Shown here piece after piece: positions 25,475 to 33,398 of a stretch of DNA of 64,000 nt. Origin of the DNA: Pseudomonas sp. B21-040 (GTDB lineage: Bacteria; Pseudomonadota; Gammaproteobacteria; Pseudomonadales; Pseudomonadaceae); assembly GCF_024748695.1 (NCBI RefSeq), contig NZ_CP087176.1, positions 2,969,501 through 3,033,500 of the forward strand. The letters run 5' to 3'. The translations under genes were made by a program, and so were the position numbers. The notes below the pieces were generated by a model. It was given only the letters and a program-made list of their open reading frames with translations, did not search any database and had not been told where the DNA came from. How positions within the stretch are numbered: position 1 is the stretch's first letter; the number at the start of each line of letters is the position of its first letter.

Positions 25475-28400
25475 TCAGATCTGGAAGTCAACAACAGGGG
25501 CTGGCTCGTGTTTTTCTGTCGATAAATGCTTACCGATGATCTCGACAACGATCAACTGGACCAGTTCGCCCAAGGTGACTTCCCCTGCCTGGGCCCGCGT
25601 CTGCAGCTGTTGAGCCTGTTCCAGGATGGTCGCGCACTCGACTGTGTACGAGGCAAGTGCTTCATGGCCTGATGCTGCCAGAATCTGTTCCTCATGCGCA
25701 AAATGGTAGCGCAGGTGCGCGAGCCACCGATCTAGTGCGAGCATCTGGCCAATATCGCATCGCTGGTGAGTGGGCCCGGTGAACAGGTGGAACAGGGCAT
25801 TCGCCAGCCTGAGCAATTCCCGGTGCTCGCCGTCGATATCGACATCGCCACAGGCGTACTCATCTCGCCACTGCAGGTGCACCATATTCTGTCCGCCTAG
25901 CTGTGCCAGCGCGTCAAACACCTCCACCGCGTTCTTCCCGCACTTCTTGGCGCGGTACATGGCTTCGTCACCAAAGTGCAGTAAATCGCGCACATTGTCC
26001 GCCTGATCGGGATACATCACCACACCGATACTCGCCGAAATATCCAACTCCACGGCATCATCCATGACAAAAGGCTGCTCAAGAACGCAACGTATCTTCT
26101 CTGCAACGTGAACGGCATCTTCTGTTTTCCACGCATCGGGCAGGAGGATGACAAATTCATCACCACCGATACGTGAGGCAGTATCGGAGGTACGCAGTAC
26201 AGAATTCATACGTGATGCGGCCTGCTTCAACAACCAGTCGCCGGCAGCATGCCCGCGCAGATCATTGACCGCCTTGAACCGGTCAAGATCCACAAAGAGC
26301 AGCGCCATTTTGCGTTGTTCCCGTTTTGCCAGGGCAAGCATCTGACCCAACCGGTCTTCCATCATCCGTCGATTGGGCAAACCGGTCAGCTGGTCGAAAA
26401 ACGCCATTTTCCGGATGCCGTCCTCAGCGACCTTGCGCCGGGTGATGTTCCGGGAACTGCCGACAATGTGGGTCGGTTGGAATGCGCTGTCCAGCATGAT
26501 ATTGGCCACCACCTCGACCTGGACGCGATCGCCATCCTTATTTCGGACTTCCAGTTCGTGCTCGATGAAACAGGCCGTCAGGTCGCCTTCGCGAACCCGC
26601 CGGACATGTTCCTCCACCGTATTGCTCCACCGGCGTAACTCCTGCGCAGACATCAGCTCGTCTGGCGGCGGACCGGAGAATTCTTCTAGCGTCCAGCCAT
26701 ACAGCCGTTCAATCGAGGGACTCATATAGCTATAGGTCAAGTCCGGATATTGCATCACCCAGATCGCATCGTTGCTGTTTTCCGCAATAAGGCGATATAG
26801 GGCCTGGCTTTCCTGCAACGCCTCGGTCAGGCGCGCACGCTCGATGACCACCTGCACGAGTTTCGCGTAATCCGCCAGCAAGACACGATCATGGACATCC
26901 GGCGCACCCGGTTCTCGCTTATGAACGACGAACACACCGAGTACCTGGCCATCGCTGTTTTTGATGGGTTGAGCCCAGACTGCACGAAACCCGAAATCAA
27001 GTGCCATTGCACACAGTTCAGTCGAACAGGGATCGGTGGCCACATCCTCTGTAATAACCGTTTCGCCAGTGCGAACGGCCGCTGTCAACGAGCCGTTCAT
27101 CGCCGCGTTCGATAAGCACGCTGTGGCGCTCATCCACCCTTCGGGCAAATTGGGGGCGGCACAGCCGACCAGATCATGGCCATTGTCCGCCACCAACAGC
27201 ACGCTACTCAACATGCCGGGACGATAGTCATCGATGATGCGCAGCATGGTGTTCAACACTTCGGACAACGAGGCATTCTGGCCCAGCTTTTCCAGCACCT
27301 GGTTGTTCAGCCACAGGGAGTGATTATGTGCCGCCAGTTCTTTCTCGGCGGCTTCACGGGCGAGAGTTTGTTCACGCAACGCGGTCACGTCGGTCGAAAA
27401 ACCGACCAAGGCCGGCGGTTGGTTCGGCAGGTGCACCGGAACCTTGATCGACGCGTAGTAGCGAGTTTCCCCCTCCGGCGTTATGAAAACTTCCTCGCCG
27501 GTTTGTTTACTGCCCGAGTCGAACACTTGGCGATCCATGTCCCAGTACTCATCGGCGAGATCCGGCGCCATGAAATCGAGGTCCCGACGACCAACGATCT
27601 GCTCGGCGGGCAAGCCGAATAGAGCGGCGGTCTTGGCGTTGACGTAGACGAAGCGTCGCTCGCTGGTTTTGAAATACACATAAGCGTCCACATTGTCGAG
27701 GACCAGATCCAGTAACGTGCGCTGCTGGTGATTGCGGCGAAAAAAACCCAGCAGCAGCCACTGCAGAACTCCTATGCCGACAAACGCAACGATGGAGAAT
27801 TCCACCTGAATTCGCCAGTTGAACAGGTACTCATCCTTGCTCGCCGCAACCACGTGCAGCCATTGATGGTCGGGCTGCCGGGATAACACGGCAATTCGCT
27901 CGATCCCGTCAGTCGGGGAGCGATAAAATTTCACATCCGGCCCGTACCGGGTGTCCTTTAACAATGAAGGGCTGAGGACCTTGTACTTCTCAGCCACTGA
28001 ATTCCCGCCATGGGCATAGCGATACAGCCATTCGTGCGTGTGCGGATCAACAAAACCCAGGATACCGTCCCGGCCCAGATCGAACCCCCGCGTGGCATCA
28101 GCATTGAGCAAAACCGACAAGCTGTGCAGGCTGGTAAAGCCAATCACCATGCCCAGCGACTGTCCGTCCGCAGACCTGATCTTCCGAAATATCGCAATCG
28201 CCCCGCCAGCCAGTTCGGGGACTTGCGGACGAGGAGCAAAAAAGGTGGAAAACTCCCCCCCGTCAGCCCAGGCAGCCTGATAATGGGGCAAATCCTTGAA
28301 GGAGCGCTTCGCCAATACGCCCGGCATCAGGAGCGATTGCAGCGGCACGATGGAGTGAGTGGCAACGATCTTGCCCTCCGCGTCCAGGACGACCACGGCA

Positions 28401-28726
28401 TCCAGCCATGCTTGCTGCACTTCCTTTGCCAACAGCGCATCTAGCCGTTGATCAATTCGGTTGTCACCCATAGCCTGCACGGCCTCACCGATCGACGCGA
28501 GTTGGTAGTTCAGCGTTGTCTCGAGCAGACCAAAGCTGCGCCGATGCATCGACGACACGTTGTTCAGACTCCGTACCACACCCTCTTCAATCCAGTTGCG
28601 TTCCAGATACAGATAGCCAGCGGCGCAGACGCCCTCGATCAGCAACACGATTATCAGCAGGCCGTGTTTGGCGGCCAGACCGGAGTACAACGAACCCATG
28701 AAAGACTGCAGGCGTACAACTCTCAT
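25475..28726 (-). CDS. Diguanylate cyclase receptor with Cache, PAS, GAF and hemerythrin domains
   Basis: A 1083-residue inner-membrane receptor. A helix (~22-41) and a second (~308-330) bracket a periplasmic Cache-type sensor. The cytoplasmic part has a PAS (~337-450), a GAF (~470-640), a second PAS (~650-775) and a GGDEF domain with an intact RIGGDEF active site near residue 853, so c-di-GMP synthesis is expected. No EAL domain is present. The C-terminus (~945-1083) is a bacteriohemerythrin with the metal ligands DGEHRELL, HLRYHFAHEE and IGKHLSTEKH, suggesting oxygen or iron sensing. It lies alone between relics, and its frame is intact. The start at 28726 is supported by GAGATGG. Confidence 0.85.
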   Translation of the reverse strand: MRVVRLQSFMGSLYSGLAAKHGLLIIVLLIEGVCAAGYLYLERNWIEEGVVRSLNNVSSMHRRSFGLLETTLNYQLASIGEAVQAMGDNRIDQRLDALLAKEVQQAWLDAVVVLDAEGKIVATHSIVPLQSLLMPGVLAKRSFKDLPHYQAAWADGGEFSTFFAPRPQVPELAGGAIAIFRKIRSADGQSLGMVIGFTSLHSLSVLLNADATRGFDLGRDGILGFVDPHTHEWLYRYAHGGNSVAEKYKVLSPSLLKDTRYGPDVKFYRSPTDGIERIAVLSRQPDHQWLHVVAASKDEYLFNWRIQVEFSIVAFVGIGVLQWLLLGFFRRNHQQRTLLDLVLDNVDAYVYFKTSERRFVYVNAKTAALFGLPAEQIVGRRDLDFMAPDLADEYWDMDRQVFDSGSKQTGEEVFITPEGETRYYASIKVPVHLPNQPPALVGFSTDVTALREQTLAREAAEKELAAHNHSLWLNNQVLEKLGQNASLSEVLNTMLRIIDDYRPGMLSSVLLVADNGHDLVGCAAPNLPEGWMSATACLSNAAMNGSLTAAVRTGETVITEDVATDPCSTELCAMALDFGFRAVWAQPIKNSDGQVLGVFVVHKREPGAPDVHDRVLLADYAKLVQVVIERARLTEALQESQALYRLIAENSNDAIWVMQYPDLTYSYMSPSIERLYGWTLEEFSGPPPDELMSAQELRRWSNTVEEHVRRVREGDLTACFIEHELEVRNKDGDRVQVEVVANIMLDSAFQPTHIVGSSRNITRRKVAEDGIRKMAFFDQLTGLPNRRMMEDRLGQMLALAKREQRKMALLFVDLDRFKAVNDLRGHAAGDWLLKQAASRMNSVLRTSDTASRIGGDEFVILLPDAWKTEDAVHVAEKIRCVLEQPFVMDDAVELDISASIGVVMYPDQADNVRDLLHFGDEAMYRAKKCGKNAVEVFDALAQLGGQNMVHLQWRDEYACGDVDIDGEHRELLRLANALFHLFTGPTHQRCDIGQMLALDRWLAHLRYHFAHEEQILAASGHEALASYTVECATILEQAQQLQTRAQAGEVTLGELVQLIVVEIIGKHLSTEKHEPAPVVDFQI

Positions 28727-28932
28727 ATAACCATCTCAGAAACGCCGTAGAGGGGCATGAGTACACTAGTCAGTTCGATGGCGCACCTAATAAGCGGCCA
28801 AACATTGACGTGGATCAAGCAAAAACCAAATAGAGACGGTTTTTTTAATATCAAAATAGTCTAAATAGCATAATTATTAGATCAGAAGCAGCGGACCGAG
28901 CATTGCACCTGACTGGATCAGGGAATACTGCT

Positions 28933-29005
28933 TTTGGTCGATTCTATTGAAAAAGTCGGATTTTCAGCTCGCCTGAACTCAGGCACGACCATCACTGGAG
29001 AACCT
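28933..29005 (+). repeat. Inverted copy of the segment at 31142-31200
   Basis: A segment with TTGAAAAAGTCGGATT and CTGAACTCAGGCACGACC recurs in inverted orientation next to the IS110-type relic at 30745-31160. It may be a leftover end of the same element. Confidence 0.45.
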
Positions 29006-29220
29006 ACTCACTGTTGACGCCGACGCCGAATTGACCTTCTTTGATGGTGATTTTGGCCATGAAATGGCCTCCCCCTACTTTTACCCCCACAAAAACGTCG
29101 GCTCTTGATGGACGTTACTGGACTCTCGTAGAGCAGAACACCGCTGGAGCTCAAGTAAATACTAGCTTAGAAAAATCCAGAGTGAAATTTCGGAGTCTTT
29201 CAAGAAGTATGAAAAAGGAG

Positions 29221-29264
29221 ATGGGATACTAGGGGTCGAGTGTTCGAATCACTCCGTCCCGACC
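29221..29264 (+). repeat. tRNA-Pro 3' fragment, copy 2 (attachment-site relic)
   Basis: From CTAGGGGTCGAGTG onward it is identical to copy 1 through the CCA and the bases after it; the anticodon region has two changes (GGGATAC for GGGGTGC). It has no 5' half. A third flank-like motif (TTTTACCCCCACAAAAACG) lies ~140 bp upstream at 29079, suggesting repeated integration at this site. Confidence 0.65.
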
Positions 29265-29273
29265 ATATAATTC

Positions 29274-29312
29274 AAGGGGTTGCGAGATTTAATCTCGCGA
29301 CCCTTTTTTATT
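29274..29312 (+). terminator. Terminator after tRNA-Pro fragment, copy 2
   Basis: GGGGTTGCGAGATT and AATCTCGCGACCC form a long stem followed by T7. It is the natural terminator of the tRNA-Pro gene, carried along with its 3' end. Confidence 0.75.
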
Positions 29313-30154
29313 TTACAGCGCTTTTCCCCCTACAAAACGAATGGCTCTCGCTGGAATCTTCTATCAGAACGGCTTGCTCCAGCTGTGAGTTCACGCTGTT
29401 TTTGGCCCTTTTTCGCGCTGCCTTTTGCGCCAATCCTATTTGATATTTATCTTCTTTCTCAGCTTTTTCGCATGTCAGGTAGTCTTGGAAAACGCCCTGT
29501 TTCCGGGCGATTAGGGCGTTTTTCCTCACCCGCTACGCGGCGCTAAACCCTGGAAACTCAGTTCCGATTCTTCGTTCTTAAAGATCATCATTTCAAATCA
29601 GCGAAACCGGCTGTACGTCACGCGGGCCGTGCCTTTGAAGACAAACGGAAGCAGCGAAAGCCGGACTTCCGATTGTGCGCGAGGGAAACGGAACAGAGCG
29701 CGGCGGGGCGGGGAGGGTGATTGGGCAATCGCCAGGTCTGTGGAAAGTCTCTAGTCGCCGGTCGAGCCCTTTGATTACAAAGCCCAGGGGCCGATTTGGA
29801 AGCAAACAATCGCGTCCGAGAGCCTACCTCATACCTCCAAATCGACGTTTTGGGCCCAAACCGCAGTGCCAAACAGACCGCAAATTCACCCGACTTCTTG
29901 CTGTTTTGGTGACAAACCATTTTGCAGGTAGTTGGCACCGATTGAGTGCCGCTGAACCCTCGAAATATCCGTTGGCCGCGGCTTCTAGCGGTCAGCTCGG
30001 AATCTCTTGTAAGGTCCTGGTCGGTGCCAGATCCGCTGCTAACTCACATCCTCGTGACTTTCAGTTTTCGACATATTCAGTGCGTTTTCACACAGCCTGT
30101 GCCGATTGCTGGCTGTCGTGGAGGCGGCAACCGACCCACAAGGGATGTCTCAAC
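29313..30154. other. Long stretch without a supportable gene
   Basis: About 840 bp. It holds a terminator-like hairpin at 29489-29523 (AAAACGCCC to GGGCGTTTT). An open plus-strand frame spans 29675-30445, but it has no start signal, no recognisable domain and runs opposite a better-supported relic gene, so I do not call it. Confidence 0.5.
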
Positions 30155-30429
30155 TTAAAAAAGGAGGAGACCGACTGTTTTCGATTTAGCAGGTTCAACG
30201 TCTACAACATCAAAGAGCTTCGGCGCCTTGATGTCTTGTGCACTGTAAATACGAACTCTCTGGCGCACTGGTACACACATATGCGCGGTCTCCCCCCCAT
30301 TACAAAACCATTGGGCTCAACTGTTGGGCCGCTTGTGACGGCTCTGCACTCAGGATTTGCGCATCGATTAGCCGCTATTTTTGCTAATGTTGTGATGACA
30401 GGCTGTTTCAAGCGATCCTCTGTGCTCAT
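30155..30429 (-). pseudogene. HNH/zinc-type nuclease-like gene remnant
   Basis: The ATG at 30429 has GGGGGAA 6 bp ahead. The frame gives TTLAKIAANRCANPECRAVT then SGPT, a Cys-pair motif typical of the N-terminus of HNH-like proteins in restriction islands, where an AAH segment follows soon after. Here the frame shifts at a run of seven G near 30290; dropping one G restores GETAHMCVPV, close to the expected motif. It then ends at a stop at 30155-30157, giving under 95 residues, much shorter than a working enzyme. Either a relic or a phase-variable tract at the G run is possible. Confidence 0.45.
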
Positions 30430-30744
30430 TACTTCCCCCAAATGAATGGTCGGCAGTGACCAAGCCTGAAGGTCCGTATATGGACTCCTCCTCATTGCAA
30501 GCCCCTTAGCTTTGGCCCCCGTGCTGACTGCACACGTATATTCGGCCTCTGACTTCGGCATCGATTCGATGCAGGGCCATGATGGGCTATTCGCGCGTCG
30601 GCTCCCAATCGCTTCTACGTGCTTTACGCACCTGGACATTTGAGGGTTTTGCCGACGCCGGTTCGACCGGTTTGCCATCGCTCGGGTTGCTTAGCAATCT
30701 GGGTAGACGGTTTGTTTACTCGTTGGACGTGACAGTTTGGTAGA

Positions 30745-31160
30745 TCAAGCCGCAGCCCGATCCGGTTGGTAATCGGTCCCGTTGCGCAGCATCGCCCAAG
30801 TCATGCGTGCGGTTTTGTTGGCCAGCGCGATAGCGGCCACATTGGGATGTGATCGCTCGGCCAAGCGAACAGCCCATTGGCTGAGCCGATCGTCTTTGGA
30901 ATTGGCTGTACGCAGGGCCGAGCGCGCACCGTGGATCATCAGTGTTCGCAGATAAGCATCACCACGTTTGCTGATGCCAAGTAGCCGATCTTTACCACCG
31001 GAGCTGTGTTGCTTCGGCGTCAGCCCCAGCGAGGCTGGCCAACTGTCGGCCATCACCGATGGCAGCAATAAGTGCGGTGGCGATCATCGGGCCAACTCCG
31101 CGCAGCTGCTGCAAACGGACGGCAGTCGGTTCTCCGGTGGTGGTCGTGCCTGAGTTCAAC
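30745..31160 (-). pseudogene. IS110-type transposase, C-terminal remnant
   Basis: The product has the Transposase_20 pattern VRLQQLRGVGPMIATALIAA followed, after a frame change near 31030, by SLGLTPKQHSSGGKDRLLGI and KRGDAYLRTLMIHGARSALR. The N-terminal DEDD catalytic part is missing, so the gene is dead. It borders the acetoin-type locus on its left. Confidence 0.75.
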
Positions 31161-31327
31161 CGAGCTGAGAATCCGACTTTTTCAACAGAATCGGCCGATT
31201 ACTGCCTCTGGTCAGCGGTCGCTTTGTGTCGATTCCGATCATTTTTGACCAGTTGAATCCACGGTCGAAAGCAGACATTAGCGATATTCATGGATAGTGC
31301 ACCATGCGTTGGTTTCCGGGCTGCAGG

Positions 31328-31525
31328 CTAACTCTCCTTTTGGCTGTGAGGAGAAGCCGTATGCTCGATTTCGTTCGAGTCGCAGAGGGGCGCGGCCTTT
31401 AATCTGCGAAAGTCCTTGATGGATTCACCCAAGTCACCGCCGAGGTTCCGCAGACGCTTGCTGCCGAATAGCACCAGGGCGATCAGCAGAATTACTGCCC
31501 AGTGTTTCCAATCGAATATGCCCAT
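31328..31525 (-). CDS. tatA: TatA/E-type twin-arginine translocase subunit
   Basis: A 65-residue protein with an N-terminal helix ([18 protein letters not shown]), the FGS hinge and an amphipathic helix ([17 protein letters not shown]), the TatA signature. It forms the pore part of the Tat system that moves folded proteins. It overlaps the 3' end of the LipA gene by ~34 bp, so both come from one transcript. It is probably a second, dedicated copy; the gene at 35841 encodes a Tat-signal protein in the same locus, which explains its presence. Confidence 0.85.
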   Translation of the reverse strand: MGIFDWKHWAVILLIALVLFGSKRLRNLGGDLGESIKDFRRLKAAPLCDSNEIEHTASPHSQKES

Positions 31526-32523
31526 TCGTGATTATCCTCTGTAGATCTACTGATTTTCTGCCCGTGGGCCTGCTGGTCGGCGTGGTAGGAGGAGCGCACC
31601 AGTGGTCCTGAGGCGACGTTCTTGAAGCCCATTTCGGCGCCTTTTTCGGCGAACCAGGCGAAGATGTCCGGATGGACGAAGCGCTGCACCGGCAAGTGGT
31701 CGCGCGAGGGCTGTAGGTACTGGCCGAGGGTCAGCATGTCGATCTTGTGCTCGCGCATGCGTTGCATGACTTCGATCACTTCGTCGTTGGTCTCGCCCAG
31801 GCCTAGCATCAGGCCAGACTTTGTCGGCACATGGGGCACGCGCTTTTTGAAATTCTCCAGGAGATCCAGCGACCACTCGAAGTCCGAGCCCGGACGCGCG
31901 GCCTTGTACAGGCGCGGTACGGTTTCCAGGTTGTGGTTGAACACATCCGGCGGCTCCTGCTCGGTGATGGCGAGCGCCACGTCCATGCGGCCGCGGTAGT
32001 CCGGCACCAGGGTTTCCAGTTGGATGCCCGGGGACAGCCTGCGGATCTCCCGCAGGCAATCGACGAAGTGCTGTGCACCTCCGTCGCGCAGATCGTCGCG
32101 GTCCACCGACGTGATCACCACGTACTTCAGGCGCAGGTCGGCGATGGCCACAGCGAGGTTTTTCGGCTCATCGACATCCAGGGGTTTTGGACGGCCGTGG
32201 CCGACGTCGCAGAAGGGGCAGCGACGGGTGCAGATGTCACCCATGATCATGAAGGTCGCGGTGCCGCCGGAGAAGCATTCGCCTAGGTTCGGGCATGAAG
32301 CTTCTTCGCAGACGCTGTGCAACTTGTGCTTGCGCAGCAGTTGCTTGATGCGATTGATCTCGGGGGAAACCGGGATGCGCACGCGGATCCAGTCCGGTTT
32401 CTTCGGCAGTTCTTCGGTCGGAATGATCTTCACCGGAATACGCGCGACTTTCTCGGCGCCGCGCAATTTCACACCGGTTTCAACCTTACCCGGTCCAGTG
32501 GCAATGTGTCGGGGCTCCACCAT
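31492..32523 (-). CDS. lipA: Lipoyl synthase LipA (locus-specific copy)
   Basis: A 343-residue radical-SAM enzyme that inserts two sulfurs into octanoyl groups on lipoyl domains. Both iron-sulfur clusters are seen: [12 protein letters not shown] (auxiliary cluster) and CTRRCPFCD (SAM cluster, near residue 98). The start at 32523 has GGAGA 5 bp ahead; longer frames upstream run into the promoter. It lacks a lipB neighbour; housekeeping lipA is normally near lipB in Pseudomonas, so this is likely a paralogue serving the lipoyl protein at 41183. It faces the VOC gene across a region with two sigma54 promoters and a shared palindrome. Confidence 0.93.
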   Translation of the reverse strand: MVEPRHIATGPGKVETGVKLRGAEKVARIPVKIIPTEELPKKPDWIRVRIPVSPEINRIKQLLRKHKLHSVCEEASCPNLGECFSGGTATFMIMGDICTRRCPFCDVGHGRPKPLDVDEPKNLAVAIADLRLKYVVITSVDRDDLRDGGAQHFVDCLREIRRLSPGIQLETLVPDYRGRMDVALAITEQEPPDVFNHNLETVPRLYKAARPGSDFEWSLDLLENFKKRVPHVPTKSGLMLGLGETNDEVIEVMQRMREHKIDMLTLGQYLQPSRDHLPVQRFVHPDIFAWFAEKGAEMGFKNVASGPLVRSSYHADQQAHGQKISRSTEDNHEWAYSIGNTGQ

Positions 32524-32561
32524 AGGTCTCCATCGATCAAGGGTATGTCCCCAAGCATCAG

Positions 32562-32576
32562 GCAAGAGCTGGGCCA
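32562..32576 (-). promoter_or_regulatory. Sigma54 promoter of lipA-tatA
   Basis: On the minus strand it reads TGGCCCAGCTCTTGC, with GG, ten bases, GC, close to the consensus TGGCACG-N4-TTGC. It lies ~40 bp ahead of the lipA start and ~60 bp from the palindromes at 32634-32666. Confidence 0.65.
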
Positions 32577-32633
32577 ACCCGTGCAAGGCCCATTGGCAGG
32601 GGCGAGAGAGGATGTGAAGTGGCTGTTGTAACG

Positions 32634-32666
32634 CCTTACAGCTGTAAAGGCCTTTACACCGTTGCT
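32634..32666. promoter_or_regulatory. Probable AcoR binding palindromes between lipA and the VOC gene
   Basis: CCTTACAGCTGTAAAGG is followed directly by the half-like CCTTTACACC. Near-identical sequences lie ahead of the large aco operon (35586-35650). The position between two divergent sigma54 promoters fits an enhancer for both. Confidence 0.6.
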
Positions 32667-32711
32667 GACAACGGTGGGAGTGAAGACTATTCAAATCAAT
32701 GGGTTAGTTTG

Positions 32712-32727
32712 TGGCATTGGGTGTGCA
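32712..32727 (+). promoter_or_regulatory. Sigma54 promoter of the VOC gene
   Basis: TGGCATTGGGTGTGCA has GG, ten bases, GC. It lies ~60 bp ahead of the start codon at 32786 and ~50-80 bp from the shared palindromes. Confidence 0.55.
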
Positions 32728-32785
32728 GTAGGGGATGTGTCAGCACGAAGCTGGCGTATCTCGTACAACAACAAGTGAGACCCTC

Positions 32786-33337
32786 ATGACCCATAAGAAC
32801 AACCTGAATGGCGCTCTGCCGGGGATGCGCGGCATGCAGCATATCGGCATCACGGTGCCGAACCTGTCTGAAGCTGTTGCCTTCTTCGTCGAGGTGCTTG
32901 GTTGCGAGCCGTACTTCACCTTTGGCGAGTTCCGTTTTGAAGACGACTGGATGGAGCGACACCTCAACGTGCATCCGCGTGCGTCAATTCGAGACTTCCA
33001 GATGGTCCGATGTGGCAACGGCACCAATCTGGAAATATTCGAGTACACGGCACCGGATCAGAATCGTCGGTTGCCACGTAACAGTGACATCGGTGGGCAC
33101 CACTTGGCGTTCTATGTGGACGACATGGAGGCGGCGGTGGAGTACCTGAAGTCTCGTGGCGTACAGGTACTGGATACTCCATCGACCTTCACCGATGGCC
33201 CAGCCAAGGGCCTGACCTGGGTGTACTTCCTGGCGCCTTGGGGGCTGCAGCTGGAGCTGGTGAGTTTCCCGGAGGGGATGGGCTACGAGAAAAGAGTGAC
33301 GCGCCTGCTTTGGGACCCGCGCACACCTGAGTACTGA
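32786..33337 (+). CDS. VOC-family (glyoxalase/dioxygenase-like) protein
   Basis: A 183-residue protein of the vicinal-oxygen-chelate superfamily, with two beta-alpha-beta-beta-beta units: MQHIGITVPNLSEAVAFFVE near residue 17 and GHHLAFYVDDMEAAVEYLKS near residue 108. His19, His109, Glu58 region and the Glu in LQLELVSFP are candidate metal ligands. The substrate is not evident. It is divergent from lipA and ends ~60 bp before the acoR 3' end. Its sigma54 promoter ties it to the aco-like locus; it might handle a reactive dicarbonyl such as diacetyl or methylglyoxal, an inference. Confidence 0.8.
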   Translation: MTHKNNLNGALPGMRGMQHIGITVPNLSEAVAFFVEVLGCEPYFTFGEFRFEDDWMERHLNVHPRASIRDFQMVRCGNGTNLEIFEYTAPDQNRRLPRNSDIGGHHLAFYVDDMEAAVEYLKSRGVQVLDTPSTFTDGPAKGLTWVYFLAPWGLQLELVSFPEGMGYEKRVTRLLWDPRTPEY

Positions 33338-33398
33338 TTCGGCTTAAAAGCCCGGCCGGCCCAGCTCGGGCCGGTTACGGGCATTTGAAACCATTGGT

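Noticed and set aside
29041..29232. 63-codon frame ahead of the second tRNA-Pro fragment
   Set aside because: It spans the attachment-site flank repeat; no homology pattern or ribosome-binding site, though it may contain the start of a lost integrase leader.
29675..30445. 256-codon plus-strand frame
   Set aside because: No start signal or domain, and it overlaps the better-supported HNH-like remnant on the minus strand.
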